This document shows, one piece after another, positions 1 through 6,460 of a stretch of DNA of 13,596 nucleotides. Source of the DNA: Candidatus Saccharimonadales bacterium. GTDB taxonomy: Bacteria > Patescibacteriota > Saccharimonadia > Saccharimonadales > Saccharimonadaceae. The number at the start of each line of letters is the position of its first letter. Position 1 is the stretch's first letter. Location of the stretch: NCBI GenBank assembly GCA_030151825.1, contig JASLCP010000040.1, positions 1 through 13,596 of the forward strand, read 5' to 3'. A program made the translations under genes and the position numbers. The notes under the pieces were generated by a model that was given only the letters and a program-made list of their open reading frames with translations, made no database searches and was not told the DNA's origin.

Positions 1-1250
1 TCGGATGTCACCACCAGTCGTAGTGATTCACCGTCACGCACCGCATGATTAAGCAACGTGAGATCACGACTAAAACTTGTGGCGGTATCAGGATCGTAAT
101 GATAGCCATACATATAGCGATCAACACCCGAGACAACCAGGCCTGCCACCAATATGACAAGTGGCAGTAGTCCAGCGATACGAGCATACGGGTTGAGTGG
201 GAACATGCCGTACCACGAACGGAGCAAAAAGTTGAGGCCGCTTGCTGTTAGCAGAAGCAATGGTACAAAGGTAATGCTGGTGTATTTAGGGTTGATGACC
301 AAAATCGGCACCAGTAGAATTGTCCAAGCAGTCATCGTATAGCTGCGGGCGGTATAGCGTGTTTTGAATAGCTGCCATGACCCAAGAATGATGAGCGCAA
401 TCGAGCCGAGGCCTAGCACCGGTGTCATCAAGACACCGCTATGCGGTGAAATAAAGTTCAAATACTGCTGAATCAATTGGCCGGCGTTGGCGATTATATC
501 TGGTGGCCACGAAACAGGAATGCCGAGCAACTCCCCTGCGAGTGCTGGACGTAGATATATCAGATAACCAAGCGGTGCCAGCAATACCAAGCTCATACAA
601 AGCAAAAGTACCAAATGGAGACGGGGCATGCGTCGCAGAACATGGCGAATATGCGGGTGTAAGATTGCCGCACTGGTGATGGCGAGGATCAGATAGATAA
701 TCAGCGGTGTATAGAGGCTTAGTGGGATGATGATAAAAAACAGTAGTTTCCACAGCTGTTTATGGCGAGACGCTCCGGTAATCATGGTCGCTGTCAATAG
801 TAACCAGACTGGCCACATGACGTAGAGGATACTGGCGGTGCCCGATTGTGCTACGAACAGGAATTGACCAGTGGTGATCATAATAATTGCGGCGAGGACG
901 GCGATATTTGGGCGGTACCAGCGCCGCAGTAAGACGACGGCTCCTAGGCCCGACAAAAACGCCAAGATGAGCGACAACAGTTTGATACTAAAGTTAGTGA
1001 CGCCAAGCCATTCAAACAAGGCTTTTTGTACGAGATAAAATGGTGCGCTTGGTGTGGCAAGCGTGACAGGGTCAGTCAACGAAAGATGCACTGACGAGGC
1101 AACAGCTTGCATTTCGGAGGCAGACAATCCTCCGGGGACATATAACCCAGCAAACAAGAGCAAACCGACGAATGCCAGTACGACGAGTGAATAGCCGATG
1201 ACGTAGCGCCAACGATAGATGAGAAAATCAGTTACGAGTGTTTTGCCCAT
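1..1250 (-). CDS. Multi-pass membrane protein, GT-C / PMT-like glycosyltransferase (3' end cut off)
   Basis: Reading the minus strand from the ATG at 1250 gives one open frame of 416 codons that leaves the window, so the C-terminus is missing. The product is very hydrophobic, with about ten predicted membrane spans; the first is near residues 17-38. The first extracytoplasmic loop starts LSASEMQAV (residues 42-50) and continues to PSAPFYLVQKALFEWLG. This layout (acidic residue just after TM1, then an amphipathic stretch and a second helix) is typical of GT-C lipid-phosphosugar transferases such as the PMT/GT39 and ArnT-like families, where that acidic residue is catalytic. The usual Asp-Glu pair appears here as Ser-Glu (S45-E46), so activity is uncertain. 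An inferred role is transfer of a sugar from a polyprenyl-phosphate donor to a surface acceptor. It has its own promoter just upstream and follows dnaB on the same strand. Membrane topology is clear; the exact family is a judgement. Confidence 0.75.
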   Translation of the reverse strand, partial: MGKTLVTDFLIYRWRYVIGYSLVVLAFVGLLLFAGLYVPGGLSASEMQAVASSVHLSLTDPVTLATPSAPFYLVQKALFEWLGVTNFSIKLLSLILAFLSGLGAVVLLRRWYRPNIAVLAAIIMITTGQFLFVAQSGTASILYVMWPVWLLLTATMITGASRHKQLWKLLFFIIIPLSLYTPLIIYLILAITSAAILHPHIRHVLRRMPRLHLVLLLCMSLVLLAPLGYLIYLRPALAGELLGIPVSWPPDIIANAGQLIQQYLNFISPHSGVLMTPVLGLGSIALIILGSWQLFKTRYTARSYTMTAWTILLVPILVINPKYTSITFVPLLLLTASGLNFLLRSWYGMFPLNPYARIAGLLPLVILVAGLVVSGVDRYMYGYHYDPDTATSFSRDLTLLNHAVRDGESLRLVVTS

Positions 1251-1259
1251 GTTTGTTTT

Positions 1260-1268
1260 AGTATAGCA
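1260..1268 (-). promoter_or_regulatory. Extended -10 promoter of the GT-C-like gene
   Basis: The minus strand reads TGCTATACT, an extended -10 (TG, one base, TATACT). Its 3' end is 9 nt before the ATG at 1250, so the predicted transcript starts about 2-3 nt upstream of the start codon. There is no Shine-Dalgarno sequence and no convincing -35. The same nonamer precedes thyA. Confidence 0.6.
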
Positions 1269-1277
1269 TAATTTGTT

Positions 1278-1304
1278 GTCTACGCCGTCTCTGTCGCCGT
1301 AGAC
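1278..1304 (-). terminator. Imperfect inverted repeat after dnaB, possible terminator
   Basis: GTCTACG (1278-1284) and CGTAGAC (1298-1304) form a 7-bp stem, with two more pairs inside after a mismatch. It lies 25 nt past the dnaB stop and before the next promoter. No U-run follows, so it is a weak intrinsic terminator at best. Confidence 0.35.
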
Positions 1305-1328
1305 TCTCTATGAAAGGGGTTATTACTT

Positions 1329-2714
1329 CTAGTTGTGCCGTTTATCCAGTGACATAAACCGCAGCCGTTCTGGGTGGAAGTATAGCTCGATCTTGCCGAC
1401 GGGGCCGTTACGGTGCTTGGCGATGATCAGGTCAGTGATGTTTTCACGTTCGGTTTCAGGGTTATAGTAGGCTTCGCGGTAGATAAACATAACGATGTCG
1501 GCGTCCTGCTCGATTGATCCTGATTCACGCAGGTCGGCTAGTTGTGGGATTTGCGGGCTACGGGATTCAACACTACGCGATAGCTGCGACAGTGCAATGA
1601 CGGGGACGTTCATTTCGCGAGCAATCAACTTCAGTCCTCGGCTAATCTCGCTCACCTCTTGGACGCGGTTGCCGTCGGATTTGCCACTGCCCTGCATCAA
1701 CTGCAAGTAGTCGACGATAATCAGTCCCAGTGGGTGTTCGTGGGCAGCGCGACGAGCTTTGGTGCGCATTTCCAGTACCGATAGTCCCGGCTTGTCATCA
1801 ATAAAGATGGGCGCTTCACTCATCTCGCCCATTGCCTCGGATAGCTTGCTAAAATCTTCGTCGCTGAGGTTACCGGTACGAATGTTCCATGCATCAACCC
1901 CGCTGGCATCGGCCAGCATACGGTCGACCAATTGCTCTTTGCTCATCTCGAGGCTAAAGAATAAGACAGCTTGTTTGTTAACAGTTGCCACGTTGTACGC
2001 CAGATTGGTCACCAGGGTGGTTTTACCCATCGCCGGGCGTGCAGCGAGGATAATCAGGTCGCTTCGCTGCAAGCCGGCAGTCATGTTGTCTAGATCACGG
2101 TAGCCGGTACGAATACCGCGTAGTGCGCCTTTGTTGCGGTGTAGTTCTTCCATACGGTCAAAACTATCGGTCAAGATCGTTTCGATACTGGTCAAATCTT
2201 GCTTTAACGATTGGTCGCTGACGGCAAATAGTTCTTGTTCGGCGCGCCCTAATAATTCTTGGATGTCTTGGTCTTCGTCAAAGCCGAGTTCAGAGATTTC
2301 GCTACTGGCCTTGATGAGTCGGCGGCGAATCGCACTTTGACCGACCATTTCGGCGTAGGCTTCGGCGTGTGCGGCGGTCGGCACGTAGTTTGTCAACTCA
2401 GAAAGATACGTGGTGCTGCCCACCATGTCAAGCTCATCTTTTTTCTTGAGTTCGTTAGTCAATGTCAGCAAATCGACTGGCTTATGGCGTTCGTACAGAC
2501 GCATCATTGCCGCGTAAATCATCGCGTGACGTTTGTCATAAAAGTCTTTTTCGGCGACGTGTTCGCTGACATCGGCCAGTACTTCCTCGTTGATCAGGAC
2601 AGCGCCTAGTAGGCTCATCTCGGCATCGATATTTTGCGGTGGAATTTTGCCAGCAGGAACCTCACGCGGCTTTGATTTGCGATAGTCTGATTTGTCTGCA
2701 TTATCCTTCGACAC
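1329..2714 (-). CDS. dnaB: Replicative DNA helicase DnaB
   Basis: This is the hexameric 5'-3' helicase that unwinds the replication fork, 461 aa, a normal length. The N-terminal DnaB domain spans about residues 25-130 (PPQNIDAEMSLLGAVL is the standard opening). A linker follows, then the RecA-like ATPase domain from about residue 195. Visible motifs are Walker A ARPAMGKT (225-232), the catalytic Glu in FSLEMS (E256), Walker B LIIVDYLQLM (341-350), and LSQLSR with DLRESGSIEQDAD in the C-terminal part, a DnaB signature. The start is GTG at 2714: GGAGGAG lies 9 nt upstream and no closer in-frame start leaves the N-domain whole. The first 14 nt overlap the end of dnaX, so the two are co-transcribed and probably translationally coupled. 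Confidence 0.97.
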   Translation of the reverse strand: MSKDNADKSDYRKSKPREVPAGKIPPQNIDAEMSLLGAVLINEEVLADVSEHVAEKDFYDKRHAMIYAAMMRLYERHKPVDLLTLTNELKKKDELDMVGSTTYLSELTNYVPTAAHAEAYAEMVGQSAIRRRLIKASSEISELGFDEDQDIQELLGRAEQELFAVSDQSLKQDLTSIETILTDSFDRMEELHRNKGALRGIRTGYRDLDNMTAGLQRSDLIILAARPAMGKTTLVTNLAYNVATVNKQAVLFFSLEMSKEQLVDRMLADASGVDAWNIRTGNLSDEDFSKLSEAMGEMSEAPIFIDDKPGLSVLEMRTKARRAAHEHPLGLIIVDYLQLMQGSGKSDGNRVQEVSEISRGLKLIAREMNVPVIALSQLSRSVESRSPQIPQLADLRESGSIEQDADIVMFIYREAYYNPETERENITDLIIAKHRNGPVGKIELYFHPERLRFMSLDKRHN

Positions 2715-4170
2715 TGACTTCTTCTCCTCCGCCCATTAGTGCTGCGACGGCAGCGGCGGTTTCATCGGTTGGTGGCGCGCCGGTAGGGATTGTTTCGATC
2801 AACAAATCACCGGCGCCTGTTTCGATCAGACATTCGGCGAGTACTGTGCGGTACTTGACGTCGTCTAATTTTGTCTTGTTGAATTTTCGTACAGTATATA
2901 ACGTCAAGGTGTCGCCGTCCAGTTGATAGCTGCATTTTGACAGGACACTATGTAGTGCAACGTGATTGGTGCGCGCGAACTCGACCAGCTTGTCCCAATC
3001 AAAGTTTTCGGGGTGAGCAGCAGCAGCGACGCGCGTCGGCATGGGGATGTCGGGCTCGTCGGCCGGTGCTGGTTTGGCTGCGGGAACAGTGACGGCGGGC
3101 TTTGATGGAGCAATCGGCTGCTGTTTGACCACCGGCTGTCGCTGTTGTTGCTGTAACTGGGCGACAGGCACACTGATGGTCGGAGCGACGGCAGCAGTGG
3201 CGACAGTAGTGGATTTTTGAATAGGCGCAGCGGCTTGCAGGAGCACGACGAGTAGTTTAACTTCTGGTTTTGATGATGTCGATGCCGTCAATAGGCCGTC
3301 AAGGAGCGAGACAAGTGCTGGCGTTTCGCCTATACCTCCGCGCACCACAGCGATTAGTTGATCGATCAAAATACGTGGTTCGACGCCATCTTTTTCACTA
3401 GTTTCGAGGAGTGTCGTAATATCTGCTGGTGATTTTGCAGTGACGGCAGCGATAATGCGATCAATGAGGTCGGCTGAAGCAAGACCAAGAACTTGTTCGA
3501 TGAGTTGCTTGGTAATGCCAGTTTTGTCATCAGTCAGGCTGGACAGTTGGTCGAGGAGGCTGATGCTATCACGAAAACTGCCCCCACCCCGTTCGGCGAT
3601 AATCGCCAGTGCGTCGTCATCGATGGTGATTTTTTCGTTTGTCGCGATTGTTTTAAGATGTGCCGTGGCATCAGCGACCGAAATGGGTCGAAAGCCAAAA
3701 CGTTGTGTACGGCTAATAATGGTATCGGGTAATTTCTCGATGTTAGTGGTGGCGAGGATAAAGACGACGTGCTCTGGTGGTTCTTCGAGCGTTTTGAGCA
3801 GCGCGTTAAAGGCCGGTTTTGACAGCATGTGCACCTCGTCGATAATATAGACTTTCCTTTTGGCCGAAATTGGAGCCAGTTGCACTTTGTCGCGCAGGTC
3901 GCGTACGTCGTCGACGCCATTGTTGCTGGCAGCATCAATTTCGATGATATCCAGATGTGACGATTCGTCGGTATACGGCAATCCATTGATCTCGTGTGCC
4001 AAAATACGCGCAATCGAGGTTTTGCCGACACCGCGCGGCCCGGTCAGCAAATACGCATGCGCTACCTTACCCTGCTTGAGTGCCCGCGAAAGCACCGTCG
4101 TGATATGTTGTTGCCCAACGATGTCGTCGAGAGATTTGGAGCGGTATTTTCGGTAGAGTGCTTGGGACAT
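2701..4170 (-). CDS. dnaX: DNA polymerase III clamp-loader subunit DnaX (gamma/tau-like)
   Basis: This is the AAA+ subunit of the clamp loader that opens the beta clamp. It begins MSQALYRKYR...DIVGQ, the family's standard start. Walker A is GPRGVGKT (44-51), Walker B with DEVH is YIIDEVHML (about 108-116), sensor 1 is ATTN (about 140-143), the arginine finger is in ISRTQR (R154), and sensor 2 is in GGSFRDSISLLDQL (R200). At 489 aa it is shorter than E. coli tau (643) but near gamma length. A Pro/Ala/Gln-rich linker (about 325-385) precedes a C-terminal domain starting near NFDWDKLVEF. The zinc-binding loop with four cysteines that normally follows Walker A is missing (about residues 59-70; no cysteines there). 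I saw no slippery site for a tau/gamma frameshift. The ATG at 4170 is preceded by a promoter, not a Shine-Dalgarno. Confidence 0.95.
   Translation of the reverse strand: MSQALYRKYRSKSLDDIVGQQHITTVLSRALKQGKVAHAYLLTGPRGVGKTSIARILAHEINGLPYTDESSHLDIIEIDAASNNGVDDVRDLRDKVQLAPISAKRKVYIIDEVHMLSKPAFNALLKTLEEPPEHVVFILATTNIEKLPDTIISRTQRFGFRPISVADATAHLKTIATNEKITIDDDALAIIAERGGGSFRDSISLLDQLSSLTDDKTGITKQLIEQVLGLASADLIDRIIAAVTAKSPADITTLLETSEKDGVEPRILIDQLIAVVRGGIGETPALVSLLDGLLTASTSSKPEVKLLVVLLQAAAPIQKSTTVATAAVAPTISVPVAQLQQQQRQPVVKQQPIAPSKPAVTVPAAKPAPADEPDIPMPTRVAAAAHPENFDWDKLVEFARTNHVALHSVLSKCSYQLDGDTLTLYTVRKFNKTKLDDVKYRTVLAECLIETGAGDLLIETIPTGAPPTDETAAAVAALMGGGEEVSVEG
2724..2730 (-). promoter_or_regulatory. 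Strong Shine-Dalgarno of dnaB inside dnaX
   Basis: The minus strand reads GGAGGAG, 9 nt before the dnaB GTG and within the last codons of dnaX. It decides the GTG start and supports translational coupling. Confidence 0.75.
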
Positions 4171-4181
4171 AATCTATGTCT

Positions 4182-4210
4182 ATTGTACGCTGTTTTTCAT
4201 CATCTGTCTG
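4182..4210 (-). promoter_or_regulatory. Promoter of the dnaX-dnaB operon
   Basis: The minus strand carries -35 CAGACA (4205-4210), a 17-nt spacer and -10 TACAAT (4182-4187). The -10 ends 11 nt before the dnaX ATG, so the message should have only about 4-5 nt of leader. No Shine-Dalgarno is visible. Confidence 0.6.
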
Positions 4211-4226
4211 TTGTAGAAATGCGAAA

Positions 4227-4248
4227 CCCCCAGATATCTCACTGGGGG
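4227..4248 (-). terminator. Terminator of the alpha-CTD-like gene
   Basis: CCCCCAG (4227-4233) and CTGGGGG (4242-4248) form a 7-bp GC-rich stem with an 8-nt loop, 23 nt beyond the stop at 4272. On the minus strand only UUU follows, so the U-tract is short. It also insulates the dnaX promoter. Confidence 0.6.
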
Positions 4249-4271
4249 GTCCCGACAGCGGGGTTGTATCC

Positions 4272-4856
4272 CTACTCTTCGCCGGCGAAGTGCAAACCAT
4301 GTTCGGCCAGCAGATCGGCAATCTGAGCGGCCATGCCATCGCCAACATAGGGTGTGCTCGTGAATTCTTCACGCGTAATCATCGTCAGCTGCACCAGGTC
4401 GGTAATGCCGTGACGGGTAATGGCGTTCAGTATACGAGTACCCAGGCGCCGTTTGACATCGCCGTCAAGGGGCAGACTGACGTCGTACTTTTCGATGAGT
4501 GCGCGGTGTTCCGCCAGGATTTCGTCCAGAGCGGAGCGCGTGGCGGCATCGAGCATTTTCTTTGTCTCGATCGGCATACGCGGACTACCCGCTCGCCATA
4601 GTGCTGGATGGTACGAGCTGCAGACGAAGATCAACTGGCTGAGATCGTCGTCGCCTAGCCTATCGAGAATCAGTGACGGGAGTTTGGTTCGATGACTTCT
4701 CTGCAGCATGCTCCAGCTGTGGAAGTCCATGTCGAGCATATCGAGCATGCCGGTGTTGTACAATCGCCAGAACCCGTCATTGAAGTGACGGTTCTGGAGG
4801 ATTGCGATCATCTTTCTCCGTGTGTTTACGGAGATGTCGCTGCCAACTAGGCACAT
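4272..4856 (-). CDS. Protein with RNA-polymerase alpha-CTD-like helix-hairpin-helix C-terminus
   Basis: 194 aa. The last ~60 residues (about 136-190) line up by eye with the C-terminal domain of RNA polymerase alpha. The run LGTRILNAITRHGITDLVQL matches the alpha segment ending in R265 and N268, and R141 and N144 here occupy those DNA-contact positions. YVGDGMAAQIADLLAEHGL matches alpha's LGKKS...ILASRGL helix, but the lysine and serine after the glycine are replaced (G174, M175). Residues 1-130 are mostly helical and I do not recognise them; there is no alpha-NTD, membrane span or zinc site. An inferred role is a DNA- or RNA-polymerase-binding factor; a generic HhH DNA-binding protein is the alternative. 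The ATG at 4856 has GAGAGG 8 nt upstream. It is a single-gene unit with its own strong promoter, a 50-nt leader and a terminator. Confidence 0.7.
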   Translation of the reverse strand: MCLVGSDISVNTRRKMIAILQNRHFNDGFWRLYNTGMLDMLDMDFHSWSMLQRSHRTKLPSLILDRLGDDDLSQLIFVCSSYHPALWRAGSPRMPIETKKMLDAATRSALDEILAEHRALIEKYDVSLPLDGDVKRRLGTRILNAITRHGITDLVQLTMITREEFTSTPYVGDGMAAQIADLLAEHGLHFAGEE

Positions 4857-4857
4857 A

Positions 4858-4870
4858 GAGAGATCCTCTC
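4858..4870 (-). promoter_or_regulatory. Small hairpin covering the Shine-Dalgarno
   Basis: GAGAG (4858-4862) and CTCTC (4866-4870) are a perfect 5-bp inverted repeat with a 3-nt loop. On the mRNA the 5' arm holds most of the Shine-Dalgarno (GAGAGG, 4865-4870) and the hairpin ends 1 nt before the ATG. A second small hairpin lies at 4887-4901 (CTGCT/AGCAG). These could dampen translation initiation, but the stems are short. Confidence 0.4.
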
Positions 4871-4912
4871 GTTGTCGGGTTCAATCCTGCTGAGATAGCA
4901 GAATATATTTCT

Positions 4913-4941
4913 ATTATATCATATTTATGACATAATGTCAT
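4913..4941 (-). promoter_or_regulatory. Near-consensus promoter of the alpha-CTD-like gene
   Basis: The minus strand has -35 ATGACA (4936-4941), an exact 17-nt spacer and -10 TATAAT (4913-4918) preceded by TGA (4919-4921), a consensus extended -10. The predicted start is near 4906, giving a leader of about 50 nt. It is among the two best promoters in the window. Confidence 0.8.
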
Positions 4942-4947
4942 CATAAA
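4924..4947. promoter_or_regulatory. Nested palindrome over the -35, candidate operator
   Basis: ATGACAT-A-ATGTCAT (4927-4941) is a perfect 7-bp dyad. A wider pair, TTTATGA (4924-4930) and TCATAAA (4941-4947), surrounds it. The core dyad contains the whole -35 of the downstream gene. A dimeric repressor bound here would block RNA polymerase. The regulator is unknown; the gene's own product is one candidate. Confidence 0.55.
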
Positions 4948-4973
4948 TCAAATTTCGAATGACAGAATGATAT

Positions 4974-5001
4974 AAAAACCGCCCCGTGTGATACGGAGCG
5001 G
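4974..5001 (-). terminator. Intrinsic terminator of the 5024-5539 gene
   Basis: Nine pairs form between 4979-4987 and 4993-5001 (one G-U) around a 5-nt loop, and the minus strand then reads UUUUU (4974-4978). It begins 22 nt after the stop at 5024. This is a textbook intrinsic terminator. Confidence 0.85.
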
Positions 5002-5023
5002 CTATAAAAAGACAGAGAGTGAT

Positions 5024-5539
5024 TTACAGTGCTGCCTCGACGGCTGCCCAGGTGGCGTCAGGGTTGTCCTCGGGGACGATAATGGTGACTTGGTCACCTT
5101 CTTTGATGCGGAAGTATGTGACGCTGGCCAGCAAGATGCGGTATTCTTTGCCGTTTGCCTCAACATAATACGCACCGTCGTGTTGAACGAGTGTACCGAT
5201 AATTTGTCGCCGCTCGATTGGACCAATTTGTTTGTAGATAAAGCCACCGTCGTCAGCGATTGTTAGTTTCAGGATGTCGCCTTCGACCAGCTTTGATTTG
5301 CTGGCGTAGTTGGCGGGGACTGGATAGTTTTTGCCATCTGGGCCAATCATGACCTGTCCGTCAAAGACACCTTCGATAACCTTGCCACTGACATCTTCTT
5401 GGCTATTTCGTGGTGTCAGGATCGTTCCGTCGTCGCCGACAATGCTTATCAATAGTTCTTTGGCGGCCGCAAGGTTGGTTTCAGCTTCCTGAATCAGGCT
5501 GGCCAGTCGTTTTACTTGTTTTTCTGGTAATTCAGACAT
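5024..5539 (-). CDS. Small conserved protein of unknown function (coiled-coil plus beta-rich)
   Basis: 171 aa from the ATG at 5539. That start is preferred over the longer frame to 5584 because AAGGA lies 11 nt upstream and the added residues would run into the promoter. Residues 1-33 form a likely amphipathic helix or coiled coil (MSELPEKQVKRLASLIQEAE...). The rest is beta-rich, with two related blocks. Block one is about 52-94, containing VFDGQVMIGPDGK, YPVPANYASKSKLVEGD and LKLTI. Block two is about 112-155, containing GTLVQHDGAYYVEANGKEYR and RIKEGDQVTIIVPED. Each has a G...DG...Y pattern followed by EGD plus a hydrophobic strand, which suggests duplicated small beta-barrels. I associate this sequence with CPR genomes, sometimes under doubtful names, but assign no function. 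No signal peptide or cysteines. It has the window's best -35 and its own terminator, so it is probably well expressed. Confidence 0.8.
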   Translation of the reverse strand: MSELPEKQVKRLASLIQEAETNLAAAKELLISIVGDDGTILTPRNSQEDVSGKVIEGVFDGQVMIGPDGKNYPVPANYASKSKLVEGDILKLTIADDGGFIYKQIGPIERRQIIGTLVQHDGAYYVEANGKEYRILLASVTYFRIKEGDQVTIIVPEDNPDATWAAVEAAL

Positions 5540-5583
5540 GTCTCGCAAATTCCTTGTCTGTTTTTGTAATAGTATTACTCCCA

Positions 5584-5612
5584 TATATATCAGGCTGAGG
5601 CAATGTTGTCAA
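5584..5612 (-). promoter_or_regulatory. Strong promoter of the 5024-5539 gene
   Basis: The minus strand has a perfect -35 TTGACA (5607-5612), a 17-nt spacer and -10 TATATA (5584-5589) preceded by TGA. The predicted start is near 5577, leaving a leader of about 37 nt with AAGGA at 5551-5555. Confidence 0.8.
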
Positions 5613-5658
5613 TATTATCTACACGAAATAGCGTTCTGGCATACTGACTAAACACTAG

Positions 5659-5694
5659 ACATATGTTGCGTGATACCGATATGTAGTATATAAC
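5659..5694 (+). promoter_or_regulatory. Promoter and dyad before the PRTase-like gene
   Basis: TTGCGT (5666-5671), a 17-nt spacer and TATAAC (5689-5694) end 6 nt before the ATG at 5701, suggesting a leaderless message. ACATAT (5659-5664) and ATATGT (5679-5684) form an inverted repeat inside the promoter, a possible but weak operator. Confidence 0.45.
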
Positions 5695-5700
5695 GAGGCT

Positions 5701-6339
5701 ATGAATTATGAGCTGCATCCCCCGGAAGATATCGATCCGTCAGTTGCCTACCCTAACCTGTGCCAAAGTGACATTCAAGACTTTGAGATTGAAGAGCGTA
5801 TGTTGTTTTCGGGCCCGACGGTGATTGGTACTGAGAACACCAGTTTTACTGAGTATATGCGGCAATTTGATGCTGCTCGCCCTGACGTATTGTTGTTTAC
5901 AGTACGCTCGGCAATTCCTTTGGCCGATGCCGTGCGTGGTTGGAAACAAGAGCAAGGTGTTATCGTGCCCGAGCTGGATACGATATTGGCTAATCGACTT
6001 TTGTCGCAGGTCGACAATGATGATACTCGCCACGTGATCGAGCAAGAGACACGGCGCCTGGCTGAGCGTCATAGCGGTCAGCGGGCAGTGGTGTTTGATC
6101 AGTATGTTCACTCTGGTGCGACACTCAGACTGGCCAAGAGAATAATGCAGGATGCTGGCATGATAATTGTTGGCTCGACGCCGCAAGCGCAGTGGTACAA
6201 CGACCTCGTTGGCGGGACGCGTGTAGTCGATTACGAACGGCTAACAACTATTTATCATGATTTTATGATGGCGATTGGCCGTCGTGCTGTCGATCCATTG
6301 CGGTATTGGTACGACGACTTTGATGATGCCGGGGCGTAA
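5701..6339 (+). CDS. Phosphoribosyltransferase-like protein with degenerate PRPP loop
   Basis: 212 aa, soluble. Residues 129-142 read AVVFDQYVHSGATL. This resembles the PRPP-binding loop of type I phosphoribosyltransferases (hydrophobic strand, two acidic residues, then S/T-G-A-T), except that the acidic pair is spread as D133-Q134. The strand PDVLLFTVRSAIPLADAVR (61-79) has the place and look of the first substrate-binding element. GMIIVGST (153-160) matches the following strand. The ~30 N-terminal residues and the C-terminal DPLRYWYDDFDD tail are outside the core. The substrate is unknown, and it may be a regulatory or non-catalytic PRTase fold. It stands alone, divergent from the 5024 gene and convergent with rplL. 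The ATG at 5701 is supported by the adjacent -10. Confidence 0.7.
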   Translation: MNYELHPPEDIDPSVAYPNLCQSDIQDFEIEERMLFSGPTVIGTENTSFTEYMRQFDAARPDVLLFTVRSAIPLADAVRGWKQEQGVIVPELDTILANRLLSQVDNDDTRHVIEQETRRLAERHSGQRAVVFDQYVHSGATLRLAKRIMQDAGMIIVGSTPQAQWYNDLVGGTRVVDYERLTTIYHDFMMAIGRRAVDPLRYWYDDFDDAGA

Positions 6340-6398
6340 TGTTTTCCACACGATTTTCAGGGGTCATGTAAAAAGCGTTGTAAAAATAGTCGGGGATA

Positions 6399-6435
6399 AT
6401 ACAAAAGGTGACCCGTATTGGGTCACCTTTTGTAT
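6399..6435. terminator. Bidirectional intrinsic terminator between the PRTase-like gene and rplL
   Basis: ATACAAAAGGTGACCC (6399-6414) pairs perfectly with 6420-6435 over 16 bp around the loop GTATT. The stem carries an A-run on one arm and a T-run on the other, so it ends transcription from both directions. It lies 25 nt past the rplL stop and 59 nt past the PRTase stop. Confidence 0.9.
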
Positions 6436-6460
6436 GACGTACAATCCGGTCAAAATAGAA

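Noticed and set aside
439..753. Minus-strand 104-codon frame within the first kilobase
   Set aside because: It is in a different frame from the continuous 416-codon membrane-protein frame, which has a coherent pattern of membrane helices.
2259..2609. Plus-strand open frames of 70-140 codons across dnaB, dnaX, rplA and thyA
   Set aside because: They are reverse-strand shadows of clearly recognisable genes, with no motifs, Shine-Dalgarno or promoter of their own.
3060..3200. Possible repeat region in dnaX (Ala/Pro/Gln-rich)
   Set aside because: It is the normal low-complexity linker before the DnaX C-terminal domain; no exact tandem unit is visible.
4871..4890. GGTTCAATCC, which looks like a tRNA T-arm
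   Set aside because: The flanking bases do not pair into a 5-bp T-stem, and no acceptor or anticodon stem fits around it. It lies in the leader of the 4272-4856 gene.
5540..5584. Longer start of the 5024 gene
   Set aside because: The extra 15 residues overlap the -10 element, whereas the ATG at 5539 has AAGGA upstream.
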